From assembly GCA_032209605.1 (NCBI GenBank), contig JASFXZ010000015.1, positions 3,968,001 through 4,032,000 of the forward strand: a stretch of 64,000 bases of DNA, written 5' to 3'. Shown here in pieces: positions 22,210 to 35,235 of the stretch. Every line of letters starts with the position of its first letter. Within the stretch, counting starts at the first letter, position 1. This DNA is from Mactromeris polynyma. Its lineage: Eukaryota > Mollusca > Bivalvia > Venerida > Mactridae. The position numbers and the translations under genes are program-made. The notes beneath the pieces were generated by a model. It searched no databases and had not been told where the DNA came from. It saw nothing but the letters and a program-made list of their open reading frames with translations.

Positions 22210-23358
22210 GTCAAAAGGATGCATGGCTGATCCCGACAGGGAGGTGGAATCAGGAGTACAAGCAAACATGGATGATCCCGACAGGGAGGTGGAATCAGGA
22301 GTACAAGCAGACATGGCTGATTCCGACAGGGAGGTGGAATCAGGAGTACAAGCAAACATGGCTGATCCCGACAGGGAGGTGGAAACAGGAGTACAAGAAA
22401 CATGGCTGATCCCGACAGGGAGGTGGAATCAGGAGTACAAGCAAACTGGCTGATTCCGACAGGGAGGTGGAATGAGGAGTACAAGCAAACATGGCTGATC
22501 CCGACAGGGAGGTGGAATCAGGAGTACAAGCAAACATGGCTGATCCCGACAGGGAGGTGGAATCAGGAGTACAAGCAAACATGGCTGATCCCGACAGGGA
22601 GGTGGAATCAGGAGTACAAGCAAACATGGCTGATTCCGACAGGGAGGTGGAATCAGGAGTACAAGCAAACATGGCTGATCCCGACAGGGAGGTGGAATCA
22701 GGAGTACAAGAAACATGGCTGATCCCGACAGGGAGGTGGAATCAGGAGTACAAGAAACTTGGCTGATCCCGACAGGGAGGTGGAATCAGGAGTACAAGCA
22801 AAATGGCTGATTCCGACAGGGAGGTGGAATCAGGAGTACAAGCAAACATGGCTGATCCCGACAGGGAGGTGGAATCAGGAGTACAAGCAAACATGGCTGA
22901 TCCCGACAGGGAGGTGGAATCAGGAGTACAAGCAAACATGGCTGATCCCGACAGGGAGGTGGAATCAGGAGTACAAGCAAACATGGCTGATCCCGACAGG
23001 GAGGTGGAATCAGGAGTACAAGAAACATGGCTGATCCCGACAGGGAGGTGGAATCAGGAGTACAAGCAAACATGTCTGATCCCGACAGGGAGGTGGAATC
23101 AGGAGTACAAGCAAACATGGCTGATCCCCACAGAGAGGTGGAATCAGGAGTACAAGCAAACATGGCTGATCCCGACAGGGAGGTGGAATCAGGAGTACAA
23201 GCAAACATGGCTGATCCCGACAGGGAGGTGGAATCAGGAGTACAAGCAAACATGGCTGATCCCGACAGGGAGGTGGAATCAGGAGTACAAGCAAACATGG
23301 CTGATCCCGACAGGGAGGTGGAATCAGGAGTACAAGCAAACATGGCTGATCCCGACAG
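22210..23358. repeat. 45-bp minisatellite (left part)
   Basis: About 25 copies of a 45-bp unit (ATGGCTGATCCCGACAGGGA, GGTGGAATCAGGAGTACAAG, CAAAC). Some copies lack one to four bases at AAGAAACATG, which shifts frame between segments. The array stops in mid-unit at CCCGACAG and picks up again at 32000. Confidence 0.97.
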
Positions 23359-23422
23359 CCCGGCTGTACATTTTCCAGGGACACCCTGGAAATGATGCTG
23401 GTAATTCCTGGTATTACAAGGT

Positions 23423-23856
23423 CAAGGGCGGATTCAGGGGGGGGCGGAAGGGGCGTACGCCCCCCCTAAAATCGTCCGTGCATACGTAATTTTATTTTGT
23501 TCTGAATGAGAAAAGGACTAAATGTGTATTTTTCGCTCCGCTCGCAATAATACTAGTACTTTTTCTTAGAAGGTAAGCAATTATCACGTTTCCGCTATTT
23601 TGTTTCAATTTCGTTGATTGACACCATTCCGATATTTAACAAAGCATTGACCTAGCAGCCGACGCATCGGCAATGTCGAAGAGATTTAAACTGCCTTGAA
23701 AGCTATCCTTTTTCAATACAAAATAAAGTATTTCTGAATCCTCAGAATGCACCAGATGGATCCATTATTTTCAAAAATTTCCGGGGGAGCATGCCCCCGG
23801 AACCCCCCTAGACCACTTTACGCCCCCCCTAACCCAAAATCCTGGATCCGCGCCTG
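23423..23856. mobile_element. 434-bp MITE with 5-bp duplication
   Basis: Ends read inward are CAAGGGCGGATTCAGGG and CAGGCGCGGATCCAGGA. AAGGT flanks both sides (23418-23422, 23857-23861). Runs of G at left and C at right (ACGCCCCCCCTAAAA, TACGCCCCCCCTAACCC) lie near the ends. It sits inside the left subterminal zone of the 8.64-kb element, so it arrived later. Confidence 0.8.
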
Positions 23857-24164
23857 AAGGTAATCCATGGAAATCCCTGGTAAATGATGACTTTTCCATA
23901 TTTTGTTTCATGAAATGTGGTATAATTTCCATGCAATGCGGAATTTAATTTCCAGTCTTTTCCAGCATAGGCTGGACTAAGATGGAAAGACGCTGGACAA
24001 CAGAGGTAAAAGGCTGGAAACCTCTGGAAATGAATCCATTGCAGCATGGAAAGTGAAACTTAGTAATTTTCAAGGCTGGAAAAATATGGAAAGAACTTTG
24101 AAATTTTACAGAACACCATGGAAATAACTTAGTTATTTTTTGTTTAAAAACAACCCCAGTAAAA

Positions 24165-24372
24165 AAGTCAGTGGAATACCAGTGGAATACCACTGCATTC
24201 CAGTGGTAAGCATAATTCCACTGGAATTCCACTGCATTCCACTGTAATTCCACTACATTCCAGTGGTAAACATAAATCCACTGGAATTCCAGTGGAATAC
24301 CACTGCATTCCAGTGGTAAACAAAAATCCACTGGAATTCCAGTGTAACACCAGTGGAATACCACTGGTAAGC
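24165..24372. repeat. CCAGTGGAAT palindrome cluster (left)
   Basis: Repeated CCAGTGGAATACCACTG, CCAGTGGTAAGCATAATTCC and relatives; each short block is close to its own reverse complement. Confidence 0.85.
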
Positions 24373-24674
24373 AATAATCCAAAATGGCATCCCTCATGAA
24401 AAAAACTGTTCGAATTTTTCTGATAAAAATGGGGGGAGTGTAGTGCCTTTTGAAACTGTTAACCTGTGTATTCAAACTGTATATTTCTGAATCAAATTTT
24501 ACGGGACGGACATTTTTTGTACATTTGCTGAATATTTCTGAATTAAATATTAACTATTCAGACGTTTATGATAATTTCTCAAAAACACTGACGGACTTTT
24601 TCAGACATTAAATTTATTATTTGTTGCAAAATTTTACGTGGAATAATCAGTTGTTGTATTTAATACTCAAGAAT

Positions 24675-24900
24675 GATCCGAATAACATCTCTTCCTCGTA
24701 AACGCGTATATATGTCGTACGTCAAAGAACTGCGTACCGTATTTGGTCGGGACCGGTATTACTTACTTTTAAACCCGGCGTGTTTACATTTGGTGAGAGA
24801 AGCGGGAGAATTGCCCGCCGATGGCTGTTCACAAATTGACGATAATACCTAATAAAAGGTTCCGCAGAACAAATAAAACCTACCAATGGTGCAGGTAAGT
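24675..24900 (+). promoter_or_regulatory. CpG-rich segment with ATG and splice donor: possible remnant TE promoter and first exon
   Basis: CpG is dense here (AAACGCGTATATATGTCGTA, GGTCGGGACCGG, GCCCGCCGATGG), unlike the rest of the window. Downstream, ACCAATGGTGCAG is followed by GTAAGTGT at 24895. No following coding exon could be read, so it may be the abandoned start of the element's gene or chance. Confidence 0.3.
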
Positions 24901-26554
24901 GTAACTGTATGCTTGTTTGAACACTGTCGGATATATAAGATTGGTGGCAGCGGCGAATTTCAGACTGTTATTTCCCCGACCAAAACGACAAAAGAACGCT
25001 GCGTAACCGTCCATTTTTTCGAATGAATCACTCATGCTAGCTTGAAAACTGTTGAATCGGGTGTTGTGGTTGCTGGCATTTATCGTAATTAATTCCATAC
25101 GATTGCATGAGTAAATAAGAGCTAAAGTACAGTACCTGTTTCAAGAAAATCATTTAAAATACGTGTTCTAAGTCTGCACTTACGTAAGGAATGGTTGATT
25201 CGTACTCAAGTCATTTCGCCCCGTAGCATTCCTAAACGGTTACTGGCGTCATTCTTTTATTTCCTAACATTGAGAATTAATTATGATGACAATAATTTAA
25301 TGTGTAGAGCAATTTTATGCATTCCGCTTTTGATCTTGTCAAGGTTTACTTACAGTTGTGATTTATTAACAGAGAAATCGTTAATTTTTACCAAATTGTT
25401 TATTCTTTGGTTTGGCAGCTAGTTTTAATGTGATTTGTTCAATATGTTGTTTGTATCTTCTCAAGTTAGAAGTAAATTTATGTTTTATATTTCAGACAAT
25501 TGTATAACTCACGAGGTGATAATAATAAAGATGTGTCAAAACACCCTGGTTGTTTAAAGTCTTGGAGGTTTTGTGGTAGCTAGGAAGAGATTGGTGCATC
25601 TACCCATAGTGATTTCCGTTGATGACACTGCAAAGACATGTTGGTGTGGTGATGAAAGAATGTTGGTGAGGTGATGTTAAAATCGCCAATGACTTTCAAA
25701 AAACCTTTGTTTCTTAACTCTCATTAGGTTACACACATTCTCTTCAATGCATTTAATTTTGTTCAACTTATACCATGGAAGAAAGAAATGTGTGGAGTGC
25801 GTGGATGGACTTCACAGAAAGATCTACTGAATTATGGAAATAGTTCAAGTGTGAATTTGTAATTCTATTGTTTAATAATGTATCATTTTAAATTCTCTAA
25901 GAATTTCAGTAATGGTCACATGGGTCATTGGGTGTGTTCTTACAAAATGTGTTTATTATTGTCACCATTGCATTTTAAGTACCAAGTATTTTTGTTCATG
26001 ATGTAGTTTGATTAATATTTAATTGCCAGTTGTGACGTTCTGATCATATGAAAGTATGTGTAAAATTAATTATTTTTAGGTAAAATTGTTAAACAATGAT
26101 TTGTCTTATTTTGTTAACTAGGATAATTATGTGTGTATGCTATATTGAGTCAGCTTTATCACAAATATGTAAAATATTTACTTCTATTCTTGAGTCTGTT
26201 TTGTCACTTTTTCATACCTTGAGGAAAATCTCCCTGCTGGATAGGAATGACAGTCGAAAAAAGTGACCATCAGTCACCAGAATTGTATTCAGATTTTGAT
26301 CCCCACCAATTTTAAGTGGTTGTCATTCTTACCACCCCTAGGGAGAATGTGTTAGTTTATTTTTAAAATGTAATTATTTTGTTATTCTGGAAGACAGATG
26401 GATATAGTATAAGTGTTGCCCTTCCTATGGGGTAAAATAGTATACTTTTGTTGTTTGAATAAGCAATCACAAGATTAATCAGGTCACAAGTTTGTTCTGT
26501 TGTTTTAACTCATTATGCTAGGAATATTTGCAGATTCTGTCAATATTTCAGTTG

Positions 26555-26905
26555 TATACCAGTGGTAAATTTCTCTGGTACTCCAGTGGAATACCACTGA
26601 AAGTTTAACGCTGGTATTCCAGTGGTATACCAGAGAAATTTACTGCTGGTATACCACTGGAATACCAGCGTTAAACGTTCAGTGGAATACCGGCGTTAAA
26701 AATATCTGGTATTCCACTGAAAGTTTACCGCCGGTATTCCACTGGAATACCACTGGTAAATTTCTCTGGTATACCACTGGAATACCACTGGTAATTCAGT
26801 GGAATACCGGCGGTAAATTTCTCTGGTATTCCACCAAAGTTTACCGCCGGTATTCCACTGGAATACCACTGGTAAATTTCTCTAGTATACCACTGGAATA
26901 CCGCC
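26555..26905. repeat. CCAGTGGTATACCACTGG palindrome cluster (right)
   Basis: About fifteen blocks of the type ACTGGAATACCACTGGTAAA, TTTCTCTGGTATACCACTGG and GCCGGTATTCCACTGG in alternating orientation. The unit resembles the cluster at 24.2 kb. Confidence 0.85.
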
Positions 26906-27361
26906 GGTATAGTTGATGGATAGGTTCTCCTACAACTACATTTCATCAAAAATCAGTGGCTCTGAAACCTGTAGGGGAAACATTTGGCTTGAAATACTTC
27001 AGCATCTTGTTATTTGTTATGTGTAACCTGTAAATGATGATTGGTGTGTTTCTATAAAGTTCAGAAATCCTATTTGAAATCTTTAGTTTTTAATTTTAGC
27101 CTCTCCTTTGAAGATGCAATGTTTAGAGGAGCTCAGTTGTGATCAATCTTTGTCCAAGACCTAAATCAAACCTTCAACCTGCTCGAGGGGTGAAAGCGAA
27201 ACTGGTCTAAGTGACATTTTTTCAGAAAGTCACTTTTTTGCATAAAACAATTCAACACACTAATACCCATCTTTTGTGAAAAGATTGTATCCATAAATTA
27301 TCAATTTTAGATAATATTGTAAAAATGTCCAAACGGTCTAAGTGAAATGCAATAATTTTTG

Positions 27362-27413
27362 AATGCGAAAACAGTCTAAGTGCATTATTTTGCACTTAGA
27401 CTGTTTTCGCATT
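27362..27413. repeat. Perfect 23-bp inverted repeat
   Basis: Arms 27362-27384 and 27391-27413 (AATGCGAAAACAGTCTAAGT plus GCA) are exact inverted copies around a 6-base spacer. It is built from the element's subterminal motif. Confidence 0.95.
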
Positions 27414-28699
27414 AATTTTTGAACTTAGAATTTTGTGGTTTAAGTGACACTTATTTTTCAAACAGTTTTTTTCTGCTTAATAAACTATTTTATTGATGTT
27501 ATTAATTTAAGTATAAATGCATGTGTTTTTTAAACCATTTTATTTAAAATAAACAAATTTTTATTCACTTAGACCATTTTCGCATTCAAAATTTTGGTAA
27601 CGTTTTGCAAATTATTGAAAATGTTTTCACTTAGACCATTTTCAGTTTTGATATTTTCTGTCTTAATCATGTACATAGATATTGTTCACATGTATTATTA
27701 ATAATTAATATTGATATTAATATGATTGAGACATCTTATGTCATGATGTCATTAACTGAAGATATAATGTCATGAAGGTAATATCATTATAACAATTATA
27801 ATGAGATTTTCAGGACATAAATACTAACAATAGGACATGATCTGTAGCATTGACTTAGTCTGTTTGTATTTGAATGATATCATTCCTTCTCAAAACAACA
27901 GTTTCGTTTCATTGCTCCCACATAAGATTGAGTAAGCTGTAATTTCTGAGCACAGTGCGCATCACATGTGTATTTCATGTACTGAGAATAGTTCCTGGTT
28001 CCTGAATTATGGCAGTATTTTATAAGTTATTAACTATATGTTAATATTGTCATCACATTTAAAAACTGATTCCCTCCCTCATCCCTATAATTGATCAAAG
28101 TTAGTGTAACAGATGTTTTATAATTAATACAATTTTAGTGTTAACTATAATGATTACAACTTGGAACTTAAATATATAAATCATTATTATTCAGATTTTT
28201 AAAAATAGCTTTGTGCAAATCTACATAAGCTGCACCAATGGCATGTTATTTCTGTAAAAGCATGTCTTAACAGTAAAGTAAAAAAGTAACTGTTTTCAGA
28301 TATATTAATTGCATAGTGGGTGTGTCTTGTTTTTTGAAATGGGTTACGAATGATGGCTTCCTAAAAAGTCCAAAGTTTTCATTGAAATTCCTAATTTTCG
28401 TGTTTCTTTTCAAGGTGAATGTTGATTAAGTTGGAATAACTTTACTTGCTTTAAACAATATTGTTCTAGTTTGTTGAATTATTGGCTTTTCATACAGTTT
28501 ACCAGTGGATCGTTAGTTTCAGCTTGGTACTGGCTATGATAGGTGTTCACAGATTTAATTCTTGAGTACACAGCCAAGGCCAACTGAAGTTTATTGTTTA
28601 CTGGTAAAATACTATATGTGTAAGTTGATACAGTCTCAACTTTTCAGAGGTAAGTGGTTCCTGAATTAAGCCCTACTTTTTGTCAGAAGCTTCCGGAAA

Positions 28700-28970
28700 G
28701 CCTGCAAGACGGTGTTTCGCTCACCTGTGTACATTGACATTTGGCTGAAAATGTTTTACCCAGTTTTGAACTTGACCTAGATTTCATAAAGACAAAGTTT
28801 TTTACCAAGTTACACATTAACCAGGTTGAAAATGTGACCTCTACAAGCATTAACAAGGTTTTACTTTGATTTGGAATGTTGACCTAATTTCTTCCCAAGG
28901 TTACCAATCTTAACCTAAATTTCATAGAAACATACATGGTGACTAAGTTTCATCAAGATTGACTAAACAT
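28700..28970. repeat. Degenerate mollusc interspersed repeat
   Basis: TCGCTCACCTGTGTACATTG, GAACTTGACCTAGATTTCAT, and three more pieces ending in GACCTAA or AACCTAAATTTCAT are typical of a common mollusc repeat. No ends found. Confidence 0.45.
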
Positions 28971-31900
28971 GTGGTCTGATTCTACAGCAAAAACAAGACT
29001 AAAGTGTGAATATAGTAAAATACAGTATTTTTTATCAATGTCAGGTAAATTCCTTTGAATACATGCCTGCTTTAAAAATGAAAAATGGCTGCATGTCCTT
29101 GACATCCATTGCAATTCGCCTTGCTAAAACTTGGACAGGTTAACATTCAATCGTATTTATTCTCGCTTAATTCCATCAAATAAACATGTACCAATGCATG
29201 GCATGTATGAATACATTTACCAACACAATTGTACCACTTTATCAGTTATCCAAAATTGTCTCAAAATGCCTTGATTATCAGAAGGTGAGCAAAACATAAG
29301 TAAGAGAAGAAGGCATTTGTAAGTTAGTTAAGCTGTAATAGGACAATGTATAAACTGACAAAACAGTTTTGTCTTACAAGTGAATTATTCAGGACAGTCC
29401 AATATCTGATATGCCATGTACAAGTTGCTGACCAATAGGAAAGTTGCATCATTGAAACATTTATTTGACAAGTTTAGTTCAGTGATGCTGACATCTCATC
29501 TATATAAAGTTTGACCTCAAACAAAATGTAACCAATTACAACATAAAGATTGTTTAGTAAGAGCATGCCATTGATGTACTGATGTCATCATGTCACTTTG
29601 CTGTAGTTGGGAACTTTTACAATAGGCACATTTGCATTGTCACACATTGTCAGGAGTAGATTATTTTGTTTTTGGACAAATCATGTTAAAACTTAAGCCA
29701 TGTGGATGGTCCAATATGTTTTTAAGCAAAACATTGATTCTGATGAGATTTCTCCAAGATCGGTTCAAAGTTGTAACCTATAAAGTGTTAACACGTTTAC
29801 TGTTGATGACAGACAGATGACTGACAAAAAAGCCAAGACAACCACAATAGCTCACTTTGTTCTAAGGTGCTCAGAGAGCAACAGACATAATGCTATAGAT
29901 AGTAATTGTTCATGTATTTCTGTAACCGAGCCAAATAACTGAAAGGGTAGTAATCAAAACCGAACTCAGAAACCTGTATCGTTACAGCCCTATAAAAAAT
30001 GTATGTGTCATTATCCCTGATAATATTTACAACAATCTAACCCATCAGCTTGGTCAAATGTCTTTGATGAAAATAACTAATAATTCCTATAAATTTATTA
30101 TAAAAGAACTAAAGCAGCGACAAGTTGACACTGCCCTAGCCCCGCATACGTGTCTCTGTACTCCGACTTTTACGCGCGTCGTCGTACAGCGACAGTACGG
30201 AGATGTGACGTCCGTGGCTGGACTAACACTGCCCCTACATCAAGCATGTAAACAAATACAGCATACCATAATTATATGGAAACTTGAAAGTGAGTTGAGT
30301 GAAACACATACTCAACCTATTTATCAATGGTCCAAATGAAAAGGACTCCATCAAAACAAGGACATTTGTGTCTTTATTTTCAGATTTCATGAAAATGTAG
30401 AATATTTTTATTTAATTCATAACCCATTATGCACAGATGTAAAGTTCATACTCATTCTATCTCCCTTAAAGACTGAATAATTTACTACTTGTACTAAATT
30501 TATCAACCCACTGGAAAGAACGAGATTTATATGTCTTACAATGTTTAAAAAAATTGTTGTGTAAACTTTGTTCATTATTTGATCAATGAATTAATAAACC
30601 CTTAATTGTGAAAATGTACAAAATATGTAGTTTGTTAGATGTACATGTATTCAGGTTACTGATAAGCCTATCAAGGGATTCTGAGTCAATATGAAGTAGT
30701 TATAAACCACTATCTTTTATAACAATATGTTGATGGAGGAATTATTAAAAGATATGTATTTATAAACGTTAAATAAAAAGTAATGTATCTGAGTGAATGT
30801 CCCTCATAAAAGTATGAAAGAGTAGTAGTTAACATATAATTGCACCAAAAGGCCTTAAACATGTAGTTTAAATCAATGGTAGAAACTTTTCTAGTTCATA
30901 AACAACCAAAGTACCTTATGCAGTTCATAATTCATGAATTGGATACTTTTTAGATGAAATACAAGAATAATGATACATTTTTATAAACTTATAAATGAGT
31001 GTTTAACTTGTTGACTATAAGCCCCTTACATGTCCAATATACTTAAAATTGCCTTAAATGAAACTATTATGCTTTATGTTAACCATAAATAGTTATTTAG
31101 CACTAAATAATATATTTGGGAAGAATCTAAATATCATCATTGGTCTATCATACATACTTATTTTGTTATTTTCACTCGTTAATTAAGTGCACAAAAGATT
31201 AAGTGAATATAATTTTAAGATTTTGTATTTAAATCACTAAACTTTAATTATACAATAAAGAAGAAACTAAATTGTGGTGCAAGCTTATCAATATTCTGTA
31301 TTTTTTAAAACAATTTTGTCACTTGGACTTTTTTCGCATTAAACAAATGTTACAATTTTGGTCAAATATTGAGCGCAAAAACGGTCCAAGTGCATTTTTC
31401 CACATAAAATCTTTTTTGCTGCTTTTTCTCCAAATATTCCACATTGAATGTAAAACATGAGTAATTTTGATTATACATCCAGTAAATCAACATTACAAAT
31501 TGTGTCCATAAAAAATAAGACAGTTTTTTCCCTCTCCTGAACAATTTACTGAAATGCACTTAGACTAGTTTCGCTTTCACCCCTCGAGCTACACACAGCA
31601 TTTTCATTTAGGATACAGTCATATGGGTTATACCTTTTTGCTATTTCAGGGCTGTTAAAACTAGGCTGGAATACTTTCCAGGTTTTACCAGGCTCATTTT
31701 CCAGCATTTCCTGGAACATTTTCCATGGTAAAACCTGGAACATAATCCATCCTATTTCAGGACCAGGCTCTTTTTCCAGCATTCCCTGGAAAATTTACCA
31801 TGGTAGCCTGGAAGATGTTCCCGATTTTACCATGGTATATTTTCCAGGGATGCTGGTATAAGGTGGTGAATATTCCAGCCTTGGTTTTTTCAAATTTTCT

Positions 31901-31999
31901 GCAGTTATAGTTTGGCAAGGCTGGAAACTTAGTCCGAATACTCCATGCTATTTTTTTCCATGGAATTCCATGGTAAAACCTAGAACTTTTTCACCCGGG

Positions 32000-32031
32000 A
32001 GGGAGGTGGAATCAGGAGTACAAGCAAACAT
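32000..32031. repeat. 45-bp minisatellite (right remnant)
   Basis: AGGGAGGTGGAATCAGGAGT then ACAAGCAAACAT is the continuation of the unit broken at 23358. After it the array ends. Confidence 0.92.
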
Positions 32032-33724
32032 CTTCCCACTTTAAACAGCTTGACATGAAATCATGAAACGTTAAACAGACAGAAATGACAACACATATAA
32101 ACATGCATGTACCCGCACAGACAAATAAATAGATAACTGAACTGTAGAAATGTAACAGGAAAATTATTTAAACGCAGTCAGGGATAGAAGATTTATATCT
32201 ATAATAAAATACTGGCATACGTGCATCTTCGCTGTTATGTGACGGCTTCCTGTTATGATTGCCACAAAGTTACCAGCATGGGAATGTATTTTACAACCAC
32301 CAAAAATGCCAAACAGACATATCAAAAAATACTACAATGTAAATTGTTAAGAAGAAACAGGAGGAAACAGAATGATTCTTCAACAAATTATTTATATTAC
32401 TGGCATTGTGTAAACCATTTATTAGTTAAACCCAACGCATTATTTTTGCTGAATTTTTGTCAGAATACGAGAAGACTGCTTTTTATTTCAAGATAACCTT
32501 CAGACAGATATTTACAGGGTTGGACACTAACACATTAGTCCACAAATCCTGTACTCGCCTTAATCACTGCAGGACTATCTTGCATTGGAAGTTGAACAGT
32601 CTGTGGGACATGTTAATTTATAAGACACAAACAATGATAAATTGAAATTTAAAGTCAAAAAGGAAAAGTTAATATGTAGGGAAAAAACAGTTTCACACAT
32701 TTAAGTTTTTTTTATGATTTTTTTACATTATTCCATTTGTCAAAAAATGCCTTTTATTTTGTTACTGGTCACTCACCCTGTGTCAGGACCACCTAATTTA
32801 CTGGAGGACTACTTGGTTTTGAAGTTCACTTAAGTCCTACAGACTACCAATTTGGAAAAGTTAGCGGTCAGAACCCTGTATTTAATCTGTGATCTAAAAC
32901 ATAAATAAACTGAAAAACAAGGATATATTATCGACAGATTCTGACAATTTAAGTCAGCAGTAACCTTTAGGTCAAATACATTTCCAAGACAAAAATGTGT
33001 CAATTTATAAAACAACTACAAAAGAATAAAACAGAGTCACAAAGTATTATAATTACGATCTATTAAAACATTACCATACAACTAAAATGAAAAAGGTCCC
33101 TCATCACAAAAAACATAAAATTCCTGAATTTCAACTTCACAATGTTTTTATCAGATTGTTTCCAATGAATAATGTTTTATTAACATCCATGACAATGAAA
33201 AGCCATGACAACCTGCATGGCTGGGTGTTTTATTATTGTTAAATTACACCAATACATCATTTCTAAGTGACAACAGCTTTGCACAGAATTGAGTTATAAG
33301 GTACTCAAGTGTGATATTCCTCACATTCAACTCTGATTCTTGGTGGCTTTAAATCAACATTCTATGATATTATTGAACTTGTGTAGAACAATTCAGCTTC
33401 ACTAAGAAATGTAAAACAGCAAGTGGTTTCCTGTTATTACCAGTCCCTGTGGGGGGTGGGAGATTTGCTCGACAAGTTCGCATTATCATTCCACAACAAG
33501 ACCTGTCCTGAGCTTCATCAATAATTCTAGCCAATGCATTCAAATGGAACTTGTGACAAACACTCCACAAGATGCATTTCAATTAAAACAGGGGACATGG
33601 ATGGAGTTCTCTTGCTTTGTATTATTAATTAAGATTCAATTGCAAACACTGCATGTAACCCAAAACTTTGAATGAAAAACCATAATATTTAACCACATTG
33701 ATAGTTTAAGCAAGACGGCTGCCA

Positions 33725-34200
33725 GTGTTTGAATGGTTAAACCAAAGTAACAAGAGATGTTATAAAGCCTTATATGCCCCCTTTACAGACGCATTTTTAG
33801 CAAGATGGTCTAAAAAGCTCAACAATTTAAGTTATCTGTTGGACAAGGATTTCCATGAAATGGTCCATTTGACCTTGAACTTTGTCCGAGTGATCCCAAA
33901 ATTGACAGGGTTCATCTACAACCTCAGGCAATCATCCTACTAACTTAGGACCCAGAATGCCAAAGAGTACTTGAGTTATGGCGTGGAAAAGGATTTCTAT
34001 CAGTCAGTTTGAGCTTGACCTTTGACCCTGTGACCCCAAAATCAACAGGTTTCATGTACAACCCACAGGCGATCATCCTACCAAGTTAGGACATGAGAGG
34101 CCAAAGGGTAATTGAGTTATCATGCAGAAAGGATGATCTACTGACCTACCTATCGACATGAGTAAAACAGTATGTCCCCTTCTTTCAAAAGGGTGCATAA
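33725..34200. repeat. Mollusc interspersed repeat with two diverged units
   Basis: Two successive units share CCATTTGACCTTGAACTTTG / GAGCTTGACCTTTGACCCTG, CAATCATCCTACTAACTTAG / CGATCATCCTACCAAGTTAG and a GAGTTAT block about 145-150 bp apart, so it resembles the 36-38 kb array in architecture. Confidence 0.6.
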
Positions 34201-35235
34201 TAATTACAGACCGAAGTATCACTGACAAAGTATGAGCTCTGAATAAAGAGATTTGTTATCTGCGAGTCTATTCATGTAAATCCATACCAAACATAGACAA
34301 AATTGTTACACACAGACACATGTTAACATGACATCCAGACAATGTCTATCCAAAGCATCATTAAAAAAGACATTGCCTTGTTAAGTATTCATCACAGTTA
34401 CATCCACAGTGATAACTAGGACATACAAATTCCTGATACTAATATCCCAGAGGGAATGTATTACCATGTAACCTTTCAATGGATTAGAGACTATGACATG
34501 ATTCTATTCCACTTGGGACTCGATGACTGTTCAAATGATAAATCTGGCAATAAATAGATACAGTTACCAATGTAACACATAACTTCCTTAATTACTCCCT
34601 TTTGTCCCCTACTTCTACTCTCCTTCATTGTTTATGTACTCAGCCAGACAGTCAGTCTGATTGAACTCACACCATAGATGTTTGCCCTCACATGTTCTCT
34701 ACTCCTAGTGTTTTGTGTGCTGATGTTTCCCTGTGATCTGTGAGGGAAGCTATTGTCATATGAATGTACGTTCACATGAGCGTTTGTTATATTGTTATAT
34801 TACTGACTTTGTAATGAAATATGACTTGAATTGGGAGACTGTCCTCGGGAGATTGTCAAGTATCCTAGCTATTGCTGATCATGTTTAGCCGTTAATGGAG
34901 AAGTGTAGTACCTAAAGCCAGGACAGAATTCTGAAGGCATCAATATTATGAAGCAATGGTGAATCAAAACAACATCGAAATTCAATTAGCCGGTACACGG
35001 CTTCACCAAACATCCAAACAATTAAGGGAGGAGTATTAACATAGATATAATCAAACCACAATGATCTAAATACAATCAGGCTATTTAATACTCATTAAAC
35101 TGGAACCTTCAATGTGACGGCATTAAACATATTAGTGAATTCAAATAACATACAAAAAACTGCAACATTACACTATACGAGGCTTATATCAAGTTGTTGC
35201 AAAACAAATGACTGTGACTCAGTTATAGTTACATA

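Larger units (their letters stand above)
27181..31589. mobile_element. 4.41-kb element with 33-bp terminal inverted repeats
   Basis: Bases 27181-27213 and 31557-31589 are inverted copies with one mismatch in 33; the ends read GCTCGAGGGGTGAAAGCGAA and continue AACTRGTCTAAGTG. The motif GCGAAAAC-GTCTAAGTG recurs near both ends in both orientations (27338, 27362, 27391, 27560, 27629, 31319, 31382). No transposase frame remains. The target duplication cannot be told because the flanking GC is self-complementary. Confidence 0.85.
23359..31999. mobile_element. 8.64-kb insertion in the minisatellite, probable DNA transposon
   Basis: It splits one 45-bp unit and is flanked by AG on both sides (23357-23358, 32000-32001), a 2-bp duplication. 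Ends read inward are CCCGGCTG and CCCGGGTG. Both ends are followed by hundreds of bases of clustered TTTCCAGG, CCATGG and CCAGCAT motifs (23.37-24.1 and 31.65-31.98 kb), like transposase-binding subterminal repeats. No transposase frame was found. The class is unknown; CACTA/EnSpm-like elements have comparable ends and 2-3-bp duplications. Confidence 0.7.

Noticed and set aside
22200..23489. Frames of up to 228 codons over the 45-bp array
   Set aside because: Small deletions in the units shift the frame from copy to copy and both strands are open, so it does not behave as coding sequence.
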